Positions 1 through 7,369 of a stretch of 38,028 nucleotides of DNA are shown here, piece by piece. The DNA comes from a virus. Under the pieces are notes generated by a model. The model worked only from the letters and a program-made list of their open reading frames with translations. It searched no databases and was not told the origin of the DNA. Each line of letters starts with the position of its first letter. Positions within the stretch are counted from its first letter, which is position 1. The position numbers and the translations under genes were made by a program. Where the stretch lies: the IMG/VR virus record IMGVR_UViG_3300027810_000024, positions 1-38,028 of that record. One strand, given 5' to 3'.

Positions 1-2
1 TT

Positions 3-965
3 ATCGATTCTACTAATGATACGTATAAGACAATGCCTGAACTGATTAGAACACAGTTTTATGATGCGACTATCTTTGTAATTTCTTATACCGTAGAAAC
101 TCGTAATGGTCTATCTCTTCTCTTTCTTTTGGTAAATGATGGGAAACCACTTAACCACCCTGAGAAATTAAACTCATTTGTTACAGTAACGGCAAATATT
201 ATCCGTGAACTTGCTTCTAAACATGGAAAATACTTTGCCCATAAGTCGCAGAACTGGTTCGCTGAATCAGCACGGAATAGACGTGGCATCGATGACTTTG
301 TTGCAGGTTGTGCCTTCGTTTACGCAAAACCCGCCACTAATATTAGTCCAACGTCTCTGGAAGACTTTTATCGAGATGGTTCGGATAGTGAACAAGAGAT
401 GGAGTCTTTCAAAAAAGTGTTCAACGCTTTCATGAAAGACGTTATGACCGAGAATGCATATGCGATTTATAACCGCAATTCAATATTGGATTTGTTCTTC
501 ATCTATAAGACAATGCATAATGATAAAAGAAAAATCAATGATAACGAAGAGTTCTTGAAAGCTTACATGGTTGTATTAGCAGAACTTCTAGAGAGTAAAG
601 AACTCCATGTTGTCGATGGAGCAGTAGACCCTAAATCATTCGAGACTATGATTGGTGGTCGATCTATGAATAATAACATTGTTCGTAATCGGTTGATACT
701 GGAAAAATTCGACATGGAGTCTTTGACAACAAAGCATGATAAAAAACGCGGTTTCTCGCCAAAGGACAAAATGATAATGTCAGTTCGTAGTGGATTTCTG
801 ACTGCTGAGAAAAAAGACATTGTTTTGCCACTACTACACACAAATGCTTATCATGGTGGCCACGTTGTACCCCACAGTAAAGGTGGCGAAACATCCCTTG
901 ATAATGGTGTAATCCAAGAAGCGGTAGATAATCTGAAACTTGGTGCTAACGAATTAAATGTGTAG
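3..965 (+). CDS. DUF262 (GmrSD-like) protein with C-terminal HNH motif, 5'-partial
   Basis: The frame is open to the left window edge, with ten in-frame codons before the first ATG at 33, so the true start probably lies outside. Counting from that ATG, residues 29-50 (LLFLLVNDGKPLN then PEKLNSF) resemble the DUF262 signature 'F..LN.GG..L...E..N'. The C-terminus (residues 274-304) carries H-GGH-VVP-HSKGG, then DN and N-LKLG, the pattern of an HNH/DUF1524-type nuclease end. DUF262 plus HNH is the architecture of GmrSD type IV restriction enzymes, which cut modified phage DNA. The role here is inferred: exclusion of competing phages, or a homing-type nuclease. The usual Asp before the motif His is Gly, so activity is not assured. 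It reads rightward, opposite to the virion genes, and is followed by a tRNA. Confidence 0.6.
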   Translation: MDSTNDTYKTMPELIRTQFYDATIFVISYTVETRNGLSLLFLLVNDGKPLNHPEKLNSFVTVTANIIRELASKHGKYFAHKSQNWFAESARNRRGIDDFVAGCAFVYAKPATNISPTSLEDFYRDGSDSEQEMESFKKVFNAFMKDVMTENAYAIYNRNSILDLFFIYKTMHNDKRKINDNEEFLKAYMVVLAELLESKELHVVDGAVDPKSFETMIGGRSMNNNIVRNRLILEKFDMESLTTKHDKKRGFSPKDKMIMSVRSGFLTAEKKDIVLPLLHTNAYHGGHVVPHSKGGETSLDNGVIQEAVDNLKLGANELNV

Positions 966-990
966 TTAATTTAGGACTATATACAATCAT

Positions 991-1064
991 GCGGAATTAG
1001 TATAATGGCATTACAAGAGGTTTCCAACCTCATGACGGGAGTTCGATTCTCTCATTCCGCTCCA
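991..1064 (+). tRNA. tRNA-Gly (anticodon UCC), CCA encoded
   Basis: A 7-bp acceptor stem pairs GCGGAAT (991-997) with ATTCCGC (1054-1060), followed by T and an encoded CCA at 1062-1064. The anticodon loop TTTCCAA places UCC at 1023-1025. The T-loop reads TTCGATT. The sequence closely resembles the tRNA-Gly of T4 as I remember it. The outermost pair of the anticodon stem is an A.A mismatch. It would read GGA/GGG codons. It lies 25 nt behind the DUF262/HNH gene and just ahead of a terminator, so it is probably processed from that transcript. Confidence 0.95.
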
Positions 1065-1073
1065 AACACACAC

Positions 1074-1096
1074 CCCCCGCACTAGGCGGGGGTTTT
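1074..1096 (+). terminator. Rho-independent terminator after tRNA-Gly
   Basis: A 7-bp GC stem (CCCCCGC at 1074-1080 with GCGGGGG at 1086-1092), a 5-nt loop and a T-run at 1093-1096. It ends the rightward DUF262/tRNA transcript, only 18 nt before the next start codon, so the sulfotransferase-like gene depends on read-through or on a promoter I cannot identify. Confidence 0.85.
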
Positions 1097-1114
1097 ATTA
1101 TTAAGGGTATCATC

Positions 1115-1795
1115 ATGATTGATTGTATTGAGACTAACACATACTCGTTAGGGATATTGGGTCGTTCAGCATCACGTAGTTTTGCTAACTACATTTCCCG
1201 ATATTACTTTGACTATGTGTGGGAACAATATCGTAACGTTCAGTTAGATGTAGAGAACACTGACCTAAAGTACCCGTCACACCACCCTTACACATGGATA
1301 ACCGTTGATGACTTCAATGACTGTAATGCTTTAGTCTTAGACCCACCAACCATAATGGTAGTACGTGATCCGATAGACCGAGCAAGAAGTGGTTCTGGTG
1401 TGAACTACGAACCTGTGTTTCACGGTGCGCCAATATTAACTGAGATTGATTGGGATGGTATAGACTACATCATTCCGTTCGAAGACCTAGAGTTGTACAT
1501 AGGTCAGACTCAGTGGTCTAATACAGATAACATGACAATTAATCCACGATCCTCTAAGGAAGAACGGTACGCAAAGGAATCTGATAGGGGTTCTTTCTAT
1601 CAAGCACTTGGTATAGAACCCTACGCGAATATTATTAAGGAGTGGAAGGTTGAGGATTATGACTATGATGCAGAGATTAAGTGTTATGAAAACGTTCTAC
1701 AGAACAAGAAACAACTACCACCAGAACTGTGGAAGAGCTTAGTCAGAGATACCGTGTGGTGTAACATACCATCTAAACATCTAAAACTTATGTAA
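1115..1795 (+). CDS. Sulfotransferase-like protein (P-loop/PAPS fold)
   Basis: 226 aa, preceded by the ribosome site AAGGG at 1103-1107. Residues 13-23 (GILGRSASRSF) match the 5'-phosphosulfate loop of sulfotransferases, and residues 82-95 (VVRDPIDRARSGSG) match the 3'-phosphate motif RDPxxRxxSG, with Arg84 and Ser92 as the expected binding residues. Family members move sulfate from PAPS to a hydroxyl or amine of a sugar, lipid or small molecule. The acceptor cannot be read from the sequence. No signal peptide or membrane segment is seen, so it should be cytoplasmic. The gene is flanked by terminators on both sides and is separate from the virion operons. Assignment rests on two motifs only; a short nucleotide-binding protein of another family is possible. 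Confidence 0.62.
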   Translation: MIDCIETNTYSLGILGRSASRSFANYISRYYFDYVWEQYRNVQLDVENTDLKYPSHHPYTWITVDDFNDCNALVLDPPTIMVVRDPIDRARSGSGVNYEPVFHGAPILTEIDWDGIDYIIPFEDLELYIGQTQWSNTDNMTINPRSSKEERYAKESDRGSFYQALGIEPYANIIKEWKVEDYDYDAEIKCYENVLQNKKQLPPELWKSLVRDTVWCNIPSKHLKLM

Positions 1796-1802
1796 ACAAA
1801 TC

Positions 1803-1827
1803 GGGGGACTCCATGTCCCCCTTTTTT
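1803..1827 (+). terminator. Rho-independent terminator at the convergence point
   Basis: Stem GGGGGAC (1803-1809) pairs with GTCCCCC (1815-1821) over the loop TCCAT, followed by six T (1822-1827). It ends the sulfotransferase-like transcript exactly where leftward transcription arrives from the lipoprotein gene. On the minus strand the same hairpin is followed only by GATTTGTTT, so it may also stop leftward RNA, but weakly. Confidence 0.9.
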
Positions 1828-1831
1828 ATTC

Positions 1832-2035
1832 TTATTCCTTTGGTTCGGTCTTAGCGGTTCCGGTCTTAACTGCAACATCTTTAATTAGATTAGAAGTTAC
1901 GTCAAGAAAACCTGCGGTAATACCGAAAGTGTCTGAACCAACACCCTTGATAATTCCACCAGCGCCATCTACTGTCGCATCAACTGTACTACAAGCAGTC
2001 AAGAACAACATGGCAGATATGATTAAAAGTCTCAT
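1832..2035 (-). CDS. Small late-expressed lipoprotein
   Basis: 67 aa. The open frame extends upstream to 2137, but the ATG at 2035 is chosen because AGGAGA (2046-2041) lies just before it and because it starts a clean signal peptide: MR, a hydrophobic stretch LLIISAMLFL, then the lipobox LTAC with Cys15. Ser at +2 of the mature protein would favour outer-membrane sorting in enterobacteria. The mature part (53 aa) is Gly/Val/Thr-rich with a Lys/Glu tail and no recognisable domain. It has its own late promoter (2127-2134) and follows the capsid terminator. T4 has gene 24 here; this protein is unrelated to it. By analogy with phage lipoproteins such as T5 Llp it could block receptors late in infection; an outer-membrane lysis role (o-spanin-like) is the main alternative. 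Both are inference. Confidence 0.72.
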   Translation of the reverse strand: MRLLIISAMLFLTACSTVDATVDGAGGIIKGVGSDTFGITAGFLDVTSNLIKDVAVKTGTAKTEPKE

Positions 2036-2088
2036 ATCAATCTCCTGTTGGTGTCTTTCCGATTGTGGGTTCCTTTCCACTGGTGCGG

Positions 2089-2108
2089 TGCGTACCACAT
2101 GATACGCA
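2089..2108 (-). other. Hairpin in the lipoprotein mRNA leader
   Basis: TGCGTA and TACGCA form a 6-bp stem with an 8-nt loop, midway in the 91-nt stretch between the late promoter box and the lipoprotein start. No T-run follows, so it is not a terminator. It may stabilise the short message. Modest evidence. Confidence 0.35.
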
Positions 2109-2126
2109 GAACGTCTTCCATGCATG

Positions 2127-2134
2127 TATTTATA
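2127..2134 (-). promoter_or_regulatory. T4-type late promoter box, lipoprotein gene
   Basis: Exact TATAAATA on the minus strand (tatttata on the plus strand), 91 nt upstream of the lipoprotein ATG and only 5 nt beyond the T-run of the capsid terminator. The T4 late consensus is TATAAATA at about -10 with no -35 element. Confidence 0.75.
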
Positions 2135-2139
2135 CATAT

Positions 2140-2166
2140 AAAAAAAGGGTCTCCGAAGAGACCCTT
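2140..2166 (-). terminator. Terminator of the capsid operon, UUCG tetraloop
   Basis: On the minus strand, stem GGGTCTC / GAGACCC closes a C(UUCG)G tetraloop, flanked by an extra A-T pair run and followed by seven T (2146-2140). It begins 39 nt after the capsid stop codon. UUCG-loop terminators are typical of T4-type phages. Confidence 0.93.
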
Positions 2167-2204
2167 AAAGAACGGTGAGTTACCTCACTCTTCTTATTAC
2201 AGAC

Positions 2205-3518
2205 TTATGTCAAGATGTTAGTAACCTTGAAGATTCTGTAGTACTGGTTAGTCTTAACAGTAGCAAGACCGTCCGAAGGTGCAGCACCAACGAATGGGTT
2301 AGATGCCATACCATAACGAGTTTTGAACCCGATACGTGGTTGGAAGTCATCTTCGCCAACAGCTTTAACCATTTGTAATGGTACATATGGGCAGTAGAAT
2401 ACACCGCTGTCATATGGGTTAGTACCCTTATAACCAACAGTTACATAGTCTACGTTGGCATATGGATCAATGTACACACGAATGCGTCCATTCAACAAAC
2501 CAGCAAAAGTGTTACCAGTATCATCAACCTGAAGGTTGTTGTTGATAGCAGGAGCATAGTCCAAAGTACCGGCAGCAGCAAGTGCAGTAGCAACATCTGA
2601 AGAACAGATTACTACGTTACCTTTACCACGGCGAGTTTCTTTAGCAATGACGTTACACTCACGATCAATCTGAACACCAAGACCTTTGAACTTCTCAGCA
2701 GACCAACGACCATCAGTGTCAGCAGACATATTAAAGATACCTTTAGCGGTAACGTTAGACTGTTGAGCACCAGTTTTTGCTTGGGTGTTGATAGTACGAA
2801 TTACTTCGCGGTTGATTTCAGCAAGAATCTCAGTAGACAAGATGTTTGCCAACTCAGTTTCTGCGTCTAGACCGTGGATTGCTTTAAGGTCTTGAGCAAG
2901 TTCAAGCGTGTATTCTGCTTTAAGTGCACGTGACTTAGCAGTAACAGTTTGACGTTCGATGGTGAAACCCATCTCGTTGAACGCTGAACCACCAGTAGCA
3001 CCAAGTGCTTCTGCGTCTACAGTTGGCATTCCGCCAGCAGCAAGACCAGTTAGACGAGCACCTTGTGAGTCAATTCCGTTCCAACCAGAAGCGTTGTCAG
3101 AATCGTGAGTACCAGAACTATCACCAGAGAACTGAGTCTCAGCTTCGTTGAATAGTGCTTCACGGTTAGTAGTTGCTCCACCCTTATAACGTGACTTCAT
3201 CGCGAAGATGAGACCAGTTGGGCCGTTCATTGGTTGTACACCACATACATCGTATGCGATTAGGTTAGGCATTGCACGGCGAACCAGTGAAATTAATACT
3301 GGGTTGAAGTTGTTTACAGAACCAGTGTTGTTAGCAGCAGATGCAGCATTCTCGCTTAAGAATCCCATTGCAGATTCGCTCTGCTCCATCATTGCTTTTT
3401 CTTGGTTCTCTAGGATTGCAGCAGTAACTGAACGCTTGTGATTGTCTGTAATAGCACCACAAGACGCTTCGTTAAGGACTGGAGCCCATTTTTCCATTAA
3501 ACTATCGTAAGATTGCAT
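2205..3518 (-). CDS. gp23: Major capsid protein (gp23 homologue)
   Basis: 437 aa, against 521 in T4. The N-terminus (LMEKWAPVLNEAS, ITDNHKRSVTAAILENQE) is the conserved start of T4-type gp23 precursors. It forms the hexameric shell of the prohead. A gp21-type cleavage site, LSE then NAA at residues 54-59, would remove the N-terminal peptide during maturation. The C-terminal region (IGFKTRYGMASNPF) is also typical of gp23. It is the last gene of the head module, preceded by scaffold 22 with an 11-nt gap and the ribosome site TAAGGA, and followed by a strong terminator. No separate vertex protein (gp24) is present next to it, as in cyanophage relatives. Confidence 0.97.
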   Translation of the reverse strand: MQSYDSLMEKWAPVLNEASCGAITDNHKRSVTAAILENQEKAMMEQSESAMGFLSENAASAANNTGSVNNFNPVLISLVRRAMPNLIAYDVCGVQPMNGPTGLIFAMKSRYKGGATTNREALFNEAETQFSGDSSGTHDSDNASGWNGIDSQGARLTGLAAGGMPTVDAEALGATGGSAFNEMGFTIERQTVTAKSRALKAEYTLELAQDLKAIHGLDAETELANILSTEILAEINREVIRTINTQAKTGAQQSNVTAKGIFNMSADTDGRWSAEKFKGLGVQIDRECNVIAKETRRGKGNVVICSSDVATALAAAGTLDYAPAINNNLQVDDTGNTFAGLLNGRIRVYIDPYANVDYVTVGYKGTNPYDSGVFYCPYVPLQMVKAVGEDDFQPRIGFKTRYGMASNPFVGAAPSDGLATVKTNQYYRIFKVTNILT

Positions 3519-3529
3519 TGTATTTTTCC

Positions 3530-4561
3530 TTAATATTTAGGTGTTGTTTTGCGAATTGCAGAGAGGTAACCTTCCATTACAGATGATACTTCGACTTCTT
3601 GATCAGCATCTTCTACAATTTGTTCTACTTCTTCGCTATTAGCGATTTCTTTGGTGAAGTACGACTCTACAACAGTCTTAACTTTGGCAGCGAAAGAATC
3701 TTCGTCTTCAAAATCAATACTCTCTACGAGTGACTTCAATTTAACTACTTGAGTCTCTGCAAGGTCACGAGACGCTTCACGGATTACTGTGTCACGCTTG
3801 TATACTTCCAGTTCCTCAGTTGTATTAATAACTTTCTGAGTTGTTTCATTGAGAGTTTTCTCAAGTTGTTCAACAGATTCAGCAAGTTCGTCAACTAGGT
3901 CAACTTTGGATTGAGGTACGTCAATGTAAGACTCAGTAAATAAGTCCTTCATCTTGTCCATGAAAGTCTCGGCAATTTCAGTACGGAGACCGTTCTGGAT
4001 TGCAATTTGATTTTCTTCCATCCAAGATTCAACTACATAGTTCAGGTAGCTGTCTACTTTCTCTACAAGGTCTGCTTTAGTAGAAGATACTTCTTCTGCC
4101 AACTCTTCCTTGTACTGCGCTTCCATACGGTCTACTTCTTCAGACAGTTTAGATTTTACAGCTGATTCAAAGATTATTGCGGTTTTAGCTTTAAACTCAT
4201 CACTGAGTGTTGCTTCAGACTCGACTAGTGCGTCCAATTCAGCAGCAGTGTCAATCTGTGTTTCCACGATTGCATCCACATTATCCATATCTACTGATTC
4301 GTTTTTGTTATAACTTGCATACATGCTTTGCATGTCTAATTTAGACATCCCCAACATTTTGTTAGTCATAGCACTAATCATACCCGCTTTGGTCTTTGGA
4401 ACCGGAGCTTTCTTTGTAGCTTTCGCTGCTTTGTCTATAGACGCAATTGATTCTTCTTCGTCTGTAGCATTAGCATCGACTGCTGCTTCTTCGAGAGTTT
4501 CTTCCACGATACCGTTAATATCATCGCGGAGTTCAATCTCTGAGTTACTTAGTTCAGTCAT
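3530..4561 (-). CDS. gp22: Prohead core scaffold protein (gp22 homologue)
   Basis: 343 aa, longer than the 269 aa of T4. It is very acidic and predicted largely helical and coiled-coil, with long Glu/Val/Leu heptad-like stretches (for example around residues 120-280). A short basic segment sits at about residues 47-60 (KAAKATKKAPVPKTK). The end, YLSAIRKTTPKY, resembles the C-terminal motif of marine T4-like scaffolds. It forms the inner core around which gp23 assembles and is later degraded by gp21. Ribosome site AAGGAGT precedes the ATG. Position between protease and capsid gene supports the call. Confidence 0.92.
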   Translation of the reverse strand: MTELSNSEIELRDDINGIVEETLEEAAVDANATDEEESIASIDKAAKATKKAPVPKTKAGMISAMTNKMLGMSKLDMQSMYASYNKNESVDMDNVDAIVETQIDTAAELDALVESEATLSDEFKAKTAIIFESAVKSKLSEEVDRMEAQYKEELAEEVSSTKADLVEKVDSYLNYVVESWMEENQIAIQNGLRTEIAETFMDKMKDLFTESYIDVPQSKVDLVDELAESVEQLEKTLNETTQKVINTTEELEVYKRDTVIREASRDLAETQVVKLKSLVESIDFEDEDSFAAKVKTVVESYFTKEIANSEEVEQIVEDADQEVEVSSVMEGYLSAIRKTTPKY

Positions 4562-4571
4562 GTTTGACTCC

Positions 4572-5234
4572 TTAAATACTAGATTTAATTAACGAGAGGA
4601 AATTTTTGAACTCTCGAACACTTGTCTCATACAAGACAGTTTTCGGAGCAGTTTTAATTTCAGTCTCCATTTTTTCAATGACTTGAGGGGAAAGAATGCC
4701 GTTATTCCAAACCCAATCTACACCTTCCATGATACCATTAACAAAGGCTTCAGGTGCGGAGGGGTCTTGTACGATGTCAACTGTACTAAGAATGAAGTCG
4801 TCTTTAACGACCATTGCGCCATTTCTATTCTCAAGGCTACCCATACCACGAGTTGACACACCTAGTTGAACACCACCTTCAAGAAGACCTTTTACAATCC
4901 TACCCATTGGAGTATCCAATATTTGTGCCTTTCCAACCACATCATTTCCGTTAAACTTCAACTCGGTGATGAGGTGTGAAACTTTATCCAAGTTAACTGT
5001 CGGGCCTTCAGGGTGATTTAACTCACCTACTGCGCGTTTCTTGTTAACCTGTTCTGTAACATACTTACCTACTGCCCGTTCCATAATTGCTTTGGGGTAG
5101 ATACGTCCATTACGATTCTTTGTGTCTGCTTGTGCGAAAACGCCTTCGATCACGTATGATTTCTCACCGTTCTCTTTCTTCTCTATTAAACATTTTAGAG
5201 TGTCGTTTTCTGTAAACTCAGTAATAAGTTTCAT
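4572..5234 (-). CDS. gp21: Prohead core protease (gp21 homologue)
   Basis: 220 aa, close to the 212 aa of T4. The maturation protease has a herpesvirus-assemblin-like fold. Visible motifs are NRNGRIYPKAIM (residues 40-51), the His motif ELNHPEGP (catalytic His74 expected) and the Ser motif GVSTRGMGS (catalytic Ser127 expected). QDPSAPEAFV (156-165) is also typical. It cleaves scaffold and capsid proteins after [L/I]xE sites, then itself. The start overlaps the stop of the upstream small gene in TAATG, implying coupled translation. Confidence 0.95.
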   Translation of the reverse strand: MKLITEFTENDTLKCLIEKKENGEKSYVIEGVFAQADTKNRNGRIYPKAIMERAVGKYVTEQVNKKRAVGELNHPEGPTVNLDKVSHLITELKFNGNDVVGKAQILDTPMGRIVKGLLEGGVQLGVSTRGMGSLENRNGAMVVKDDFILSTVDIVQDPSAPEAFVNGIMEGVDWVWNNGILSPQVIEKMETEIKTAPKTVLYETSVREFKNFLSLIKSSI

Positions 5235-5452
5235 TAAGTTAATTCCTTGATTACTTTAGTTGCAGACTTTTCTGCGTCTTTTTGGGATTTGAAAGCGTCT
5301 AGTTTATCACCATCAATATACACCACAAAGGGCAAACTACCCGTGTCCTTAACTATAAGAACAGGGATACCATTTATTTTCTTTTTTAAGACCACGTCAC
5401 CTTTCGGTTGTTTGGTCTTTAATTCTAATAGAATTGTTTTATAAGATTTCAT
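5234..5452 (-). CDS. Small head-module protein (gp68 position)
   Basis: 72 aa, basic and lysine-rich with a predicted beta-hairpin core (KINGIPVLIVKDTGSLPFVVYIDGD) and a helical C-terminus (AFKSQKDAEKSATKVIKELT). It occupies the place of T4 gene 68, a minor prohead core protein, but I cannot recognise sequence similarity. No Shine-Dalgarno sequence precedes the ATG. Instead a perfect late promoter box ends 5 nt upstream. Its stop overlaps the gp21 start. Real because of conserved synteny, tight packing and the promoter. Confidence 0.7.
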   Translation of the reverse strand: MKSYKTILLELKTKQPKGDVVLKKKINGIPVLIVKDTGSLPFVVYIDGDKLDAFKSQKDAEKSATKVIKELT

Positions 5453-5457
5453 AGTAT

Positions 5458-5465
5458 TATTTATA
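5458..5465 (-). promoter_or_regulatory. T4-type late promoter box, head module
   Basis: Exact TATAAATA on the minus strand, 5 nt before the ATG at 5452. A weaker variant TATAAATT lies 16 nt further upstream (5474-5481). Together they would drive the 72-aa gene, 21, 22 and 23. Because T4 late transcription begins about 6-7 nt beyond the box, the RNA would start at or inside the start codon. Confidence 0.72.
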
Positions 5466-5488
5466 AGAATTAGAATTTATAAACTGAA

Positions 5489-5776
5489 TTAATCTTCGTC
5501 TTCATCGTCTAGTTCAGCAATAACTTCTTCTTCTTCGTCTTCCTCTTCGATATCTATCTCTTCGATATCAGAGTCATCCTCGACTTCATCGTCATTAAAC
5601 ATAGCTTGTGCAACTGCAATACGTTGTGCTTCCAGTGCGTCAGCCATCTTACTTTGGATAAGACTTTGGAACGATCCCTCAGCGCTGTTTAGTTCGCCAT
5701 CGGTGATGTTATTAATCAGTTCCTGTACCGCAGATACTTCTACTACTTCACCTTCTGAATTTTCTACTTCACTCAT
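5489..5776 (-). CDS. Acidic prohead core protein (gp67-like)
   Basis: 95 aa. The last 35 residues are almost entirely Asp/Glu (stretches such as EEIDIEEEDEEEEV). The N-terminal two thirds are helical. T4 gp67 is likewise a small, very acidic core protein encoded just after portal gene 20, so position and composition agree. It overlaps the portal stop by ATGA (5773-5776). The function, helping set up the scaffold core, is taken from T4. Sequence similarity outside composition is not visible. Confidence 0.75.
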   Translation of the reverse strand: MSEVENSEGEVVEVSAVQELINNITDGELNSAEGSFQSLIQSKMADALEAQRIAVAQAMFNDDEVEDDSDIEEIDIEEEDEEEEVIAELDDEDED

Positions 5777-7284
5777 TCTACTTCCTCATCGTCTTCGTCT
5801 ACGGTTGCGTTCTCACCTTCGACTTGTTTTTTCATTTCTTCAATGTCTTCGTCAGACATCATCATTACGTTCTTCATTGCCCACTCACGTGAGAAATACT
5901 CACCCACATACTGAGATACTTGGTCAAGGGTCTGTAGTCTGTTCTGTAACAGTTCCGCATCCTTCAACTCAGTAAAGTGGTTGTCTCTCTGGAAGTCTAC
6001 TGTGATAAAACCCTTCCACTCAGCCCAGTCCTGTTCAGTGATAACACCTTTCAGTATGAGTTGTTTCTTGAGTATAGCAGTAAACAATGTAGAGAAACGT
6101 CTACGTAGACGGTCAATAAACTTCTGGAACTTAACTTCGTCCCGTCCGATTTCAGTTGAACGACCTAACGTAAATTGTGCTTCCTGTTCCAAACGAGACA
6201 CAGGTACGTTCAATGAACGATACAGTCTCTTCTGGAAATAGATAATATCATCAATCTGTCCGAGGTTCTCACCGCCAGGCAGTGTACTAATCTCAGTACC
6301 ACGACCACCTTCTCTACGTGGTAACCAGAAGTCTTCCAACATAGACATATGTTTACGGTCATCTTTCAACTGACCAGTGTTCGAATCGTAAACAATCTTA
6401 TTACGATAACGAGACATGATGTCTTTCATATATGCTTCTGATTTATTACGAGGCATATTACCTACGTCAATATAGAAGATACGTCTTTCGGGTGCACGTG
6501 CGAGACGATAGATAACAAGACTGTCTTCCATCATACGCAGTTGATTAATTGGTTTCAGTGCTTTATGTAGGTATGAAACAACTTGTTTCTTACTAGGGTC
6601 TAATAGACCACTTGATACATAGGAAACACTATCTGGAGAAAGTCTTATGCCCTGTTGGGTTCCCGCTTTCTCTTGATAGATGTAAAACTCGTTGACTTCT
6701 TTGACTATTTTTGCACCAGTCTGTTGATCTTTGTCGTGTTTTACTTCTTTAACTTTACGAATCTTTGCAGCATCAATTGTTCTGATCTCTTGAATGCCAG
6801 CTTTAAGATTGGATTCATTGACTACGAGGTGGTGGTATACACGACCATCTACATAGAATGAACGGAATATGTCATGACCCAGTTCTCCAAAATTCAACAT
6901 ACTATAGATGTTATTGAACTCTTCGGTCATTTGTTTTTTGATGTTGTTGGGTGCTTCTACCTTATCCAGATTGAGTTCGCAAGACATATCCTGTTCTGAA
7001 CCAACGATGGATTCATTAACAATGTCTTCGATTGCGGCATCTACTTCTGGGTGTGTTGCAACTCCACGATACTTGATAATAAGCTGTTGATTGTCCTTTG
7101 CCTTATTACCTTCCATGTCAATGTATTGACCATAGTGAGAACCAGACGCAGTAACGTACCCCGCACCATCATCATCGGTGGGAGCAACAATAGACTTTAA
7201 CTTGTCTTTTTCTTTCTCTGGTTTTTCCTGACGTTTCAGTTCAAACCCAAAGAGTTTTATGCCGTTATTGTCTGACTCTGCCAT
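5773..7284 (-). CDS. gp20: Portal protein (gp20 homologue)
   Basis: 503 aa against 524 in T4. It forms the dodecameric ring at the head vertex that nucleates assembly and passes DNA. Recognised segments are KYRGVATHPEVDAAIEDIVNE (about residues 71-91), RAPERRIFYIDVGNMPR (263-279, the region used for marine g20 PCR surveys) and PGGENLGQIDDIIYFQKRLY (336-355). The C-terminus is acidic. A terminator separates it from the tail tube gene upstream, yet no late promoter box was found directly before it, so some read-through or an unrecognised promoter is needed. Only a weak GAGAGA precedes the ATG. Confidence 0.97.
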   Translation of the reverse strand: MAESDNNGIKLFGFELKRQEKPEKEKDKLKSIVAPTDDDGAGYVTASGSHYGQYIDMEGNKAKDNQQLIIKYRGVATHPEVDAAIEDIVNESIVGSEQDMSCELNLDKVEAPNNIKKQMTEEFNNIYSMLNFGELGHDIFRSFYVDGRVYHHLVVNESNLKAGIQEIRTIDAAKIRKVKEVKHDKDQQTGAKIVKEVNEFYIYQEKAGTQQGIRLSPDSVSYVSSGLLDPSKKQVVSYLHKALKPINQLRMMEDSLVIYRLARAPERRIFYIDVGNMPRNKSEAYMKDIMSRYRNKIVYDSNTGQLKDDRKHMSMLEDFWLPRREGGRGTEISTLPGGENLGQIDDIIYFQKRLYRSLNVPVSRLEQEAQFTLGRSTEIGRDEVKFQKFIDRLRRRFSTLFTAILKKQLILKGVITEQDWAEWKGFITVDFQRDNHFTELKDAELLQNRLQTLDQVSQYVGEYFSREWAMKNVMMMSDEDIEEMKKQVEGENATVDEDDEEVE

Positions 7285-7310
7285 ATGTACTTATCTCTCT
7301 CAATGCTCTT

Positions 7311-7345
7311 ATAATAAAGGGGTAGAGTTTATTCCCTACCCCTTT
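7311..7345 (-). terminator. Hairpin terminator between tail tube and portal genes
   Basis: A 10-bp stem (7316-7325 with 7336-7345) has a GGGGTAG/CTACCCC core and a 10-nt loop. On the minus strand it is followed by the U-rich TTTATTAT after the stem. It lies 25 nt after the tail tube stop. The T-run is imperfect, so termination may be partial, which would lower portal expression relative to tube protein. Confidence 0.75.
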
Positions 7346-7369
7346 ACTTATAACTAGTTTAACTATGGA

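Noticed and set aside
966-990. Separate promoter for the tRNA (TATACAAT)
   Set aside because: No acceptable -35 at 16-18 nt; co-transcription with the preceding gene is simpler.
2036-2137. Longer 101-aa reading of the lipoprotein gene
   Set aside because: The extra N-terminus would bury the signal peptide, lies over the mRNA leader and hairpin, and starts at the promoter box itself.
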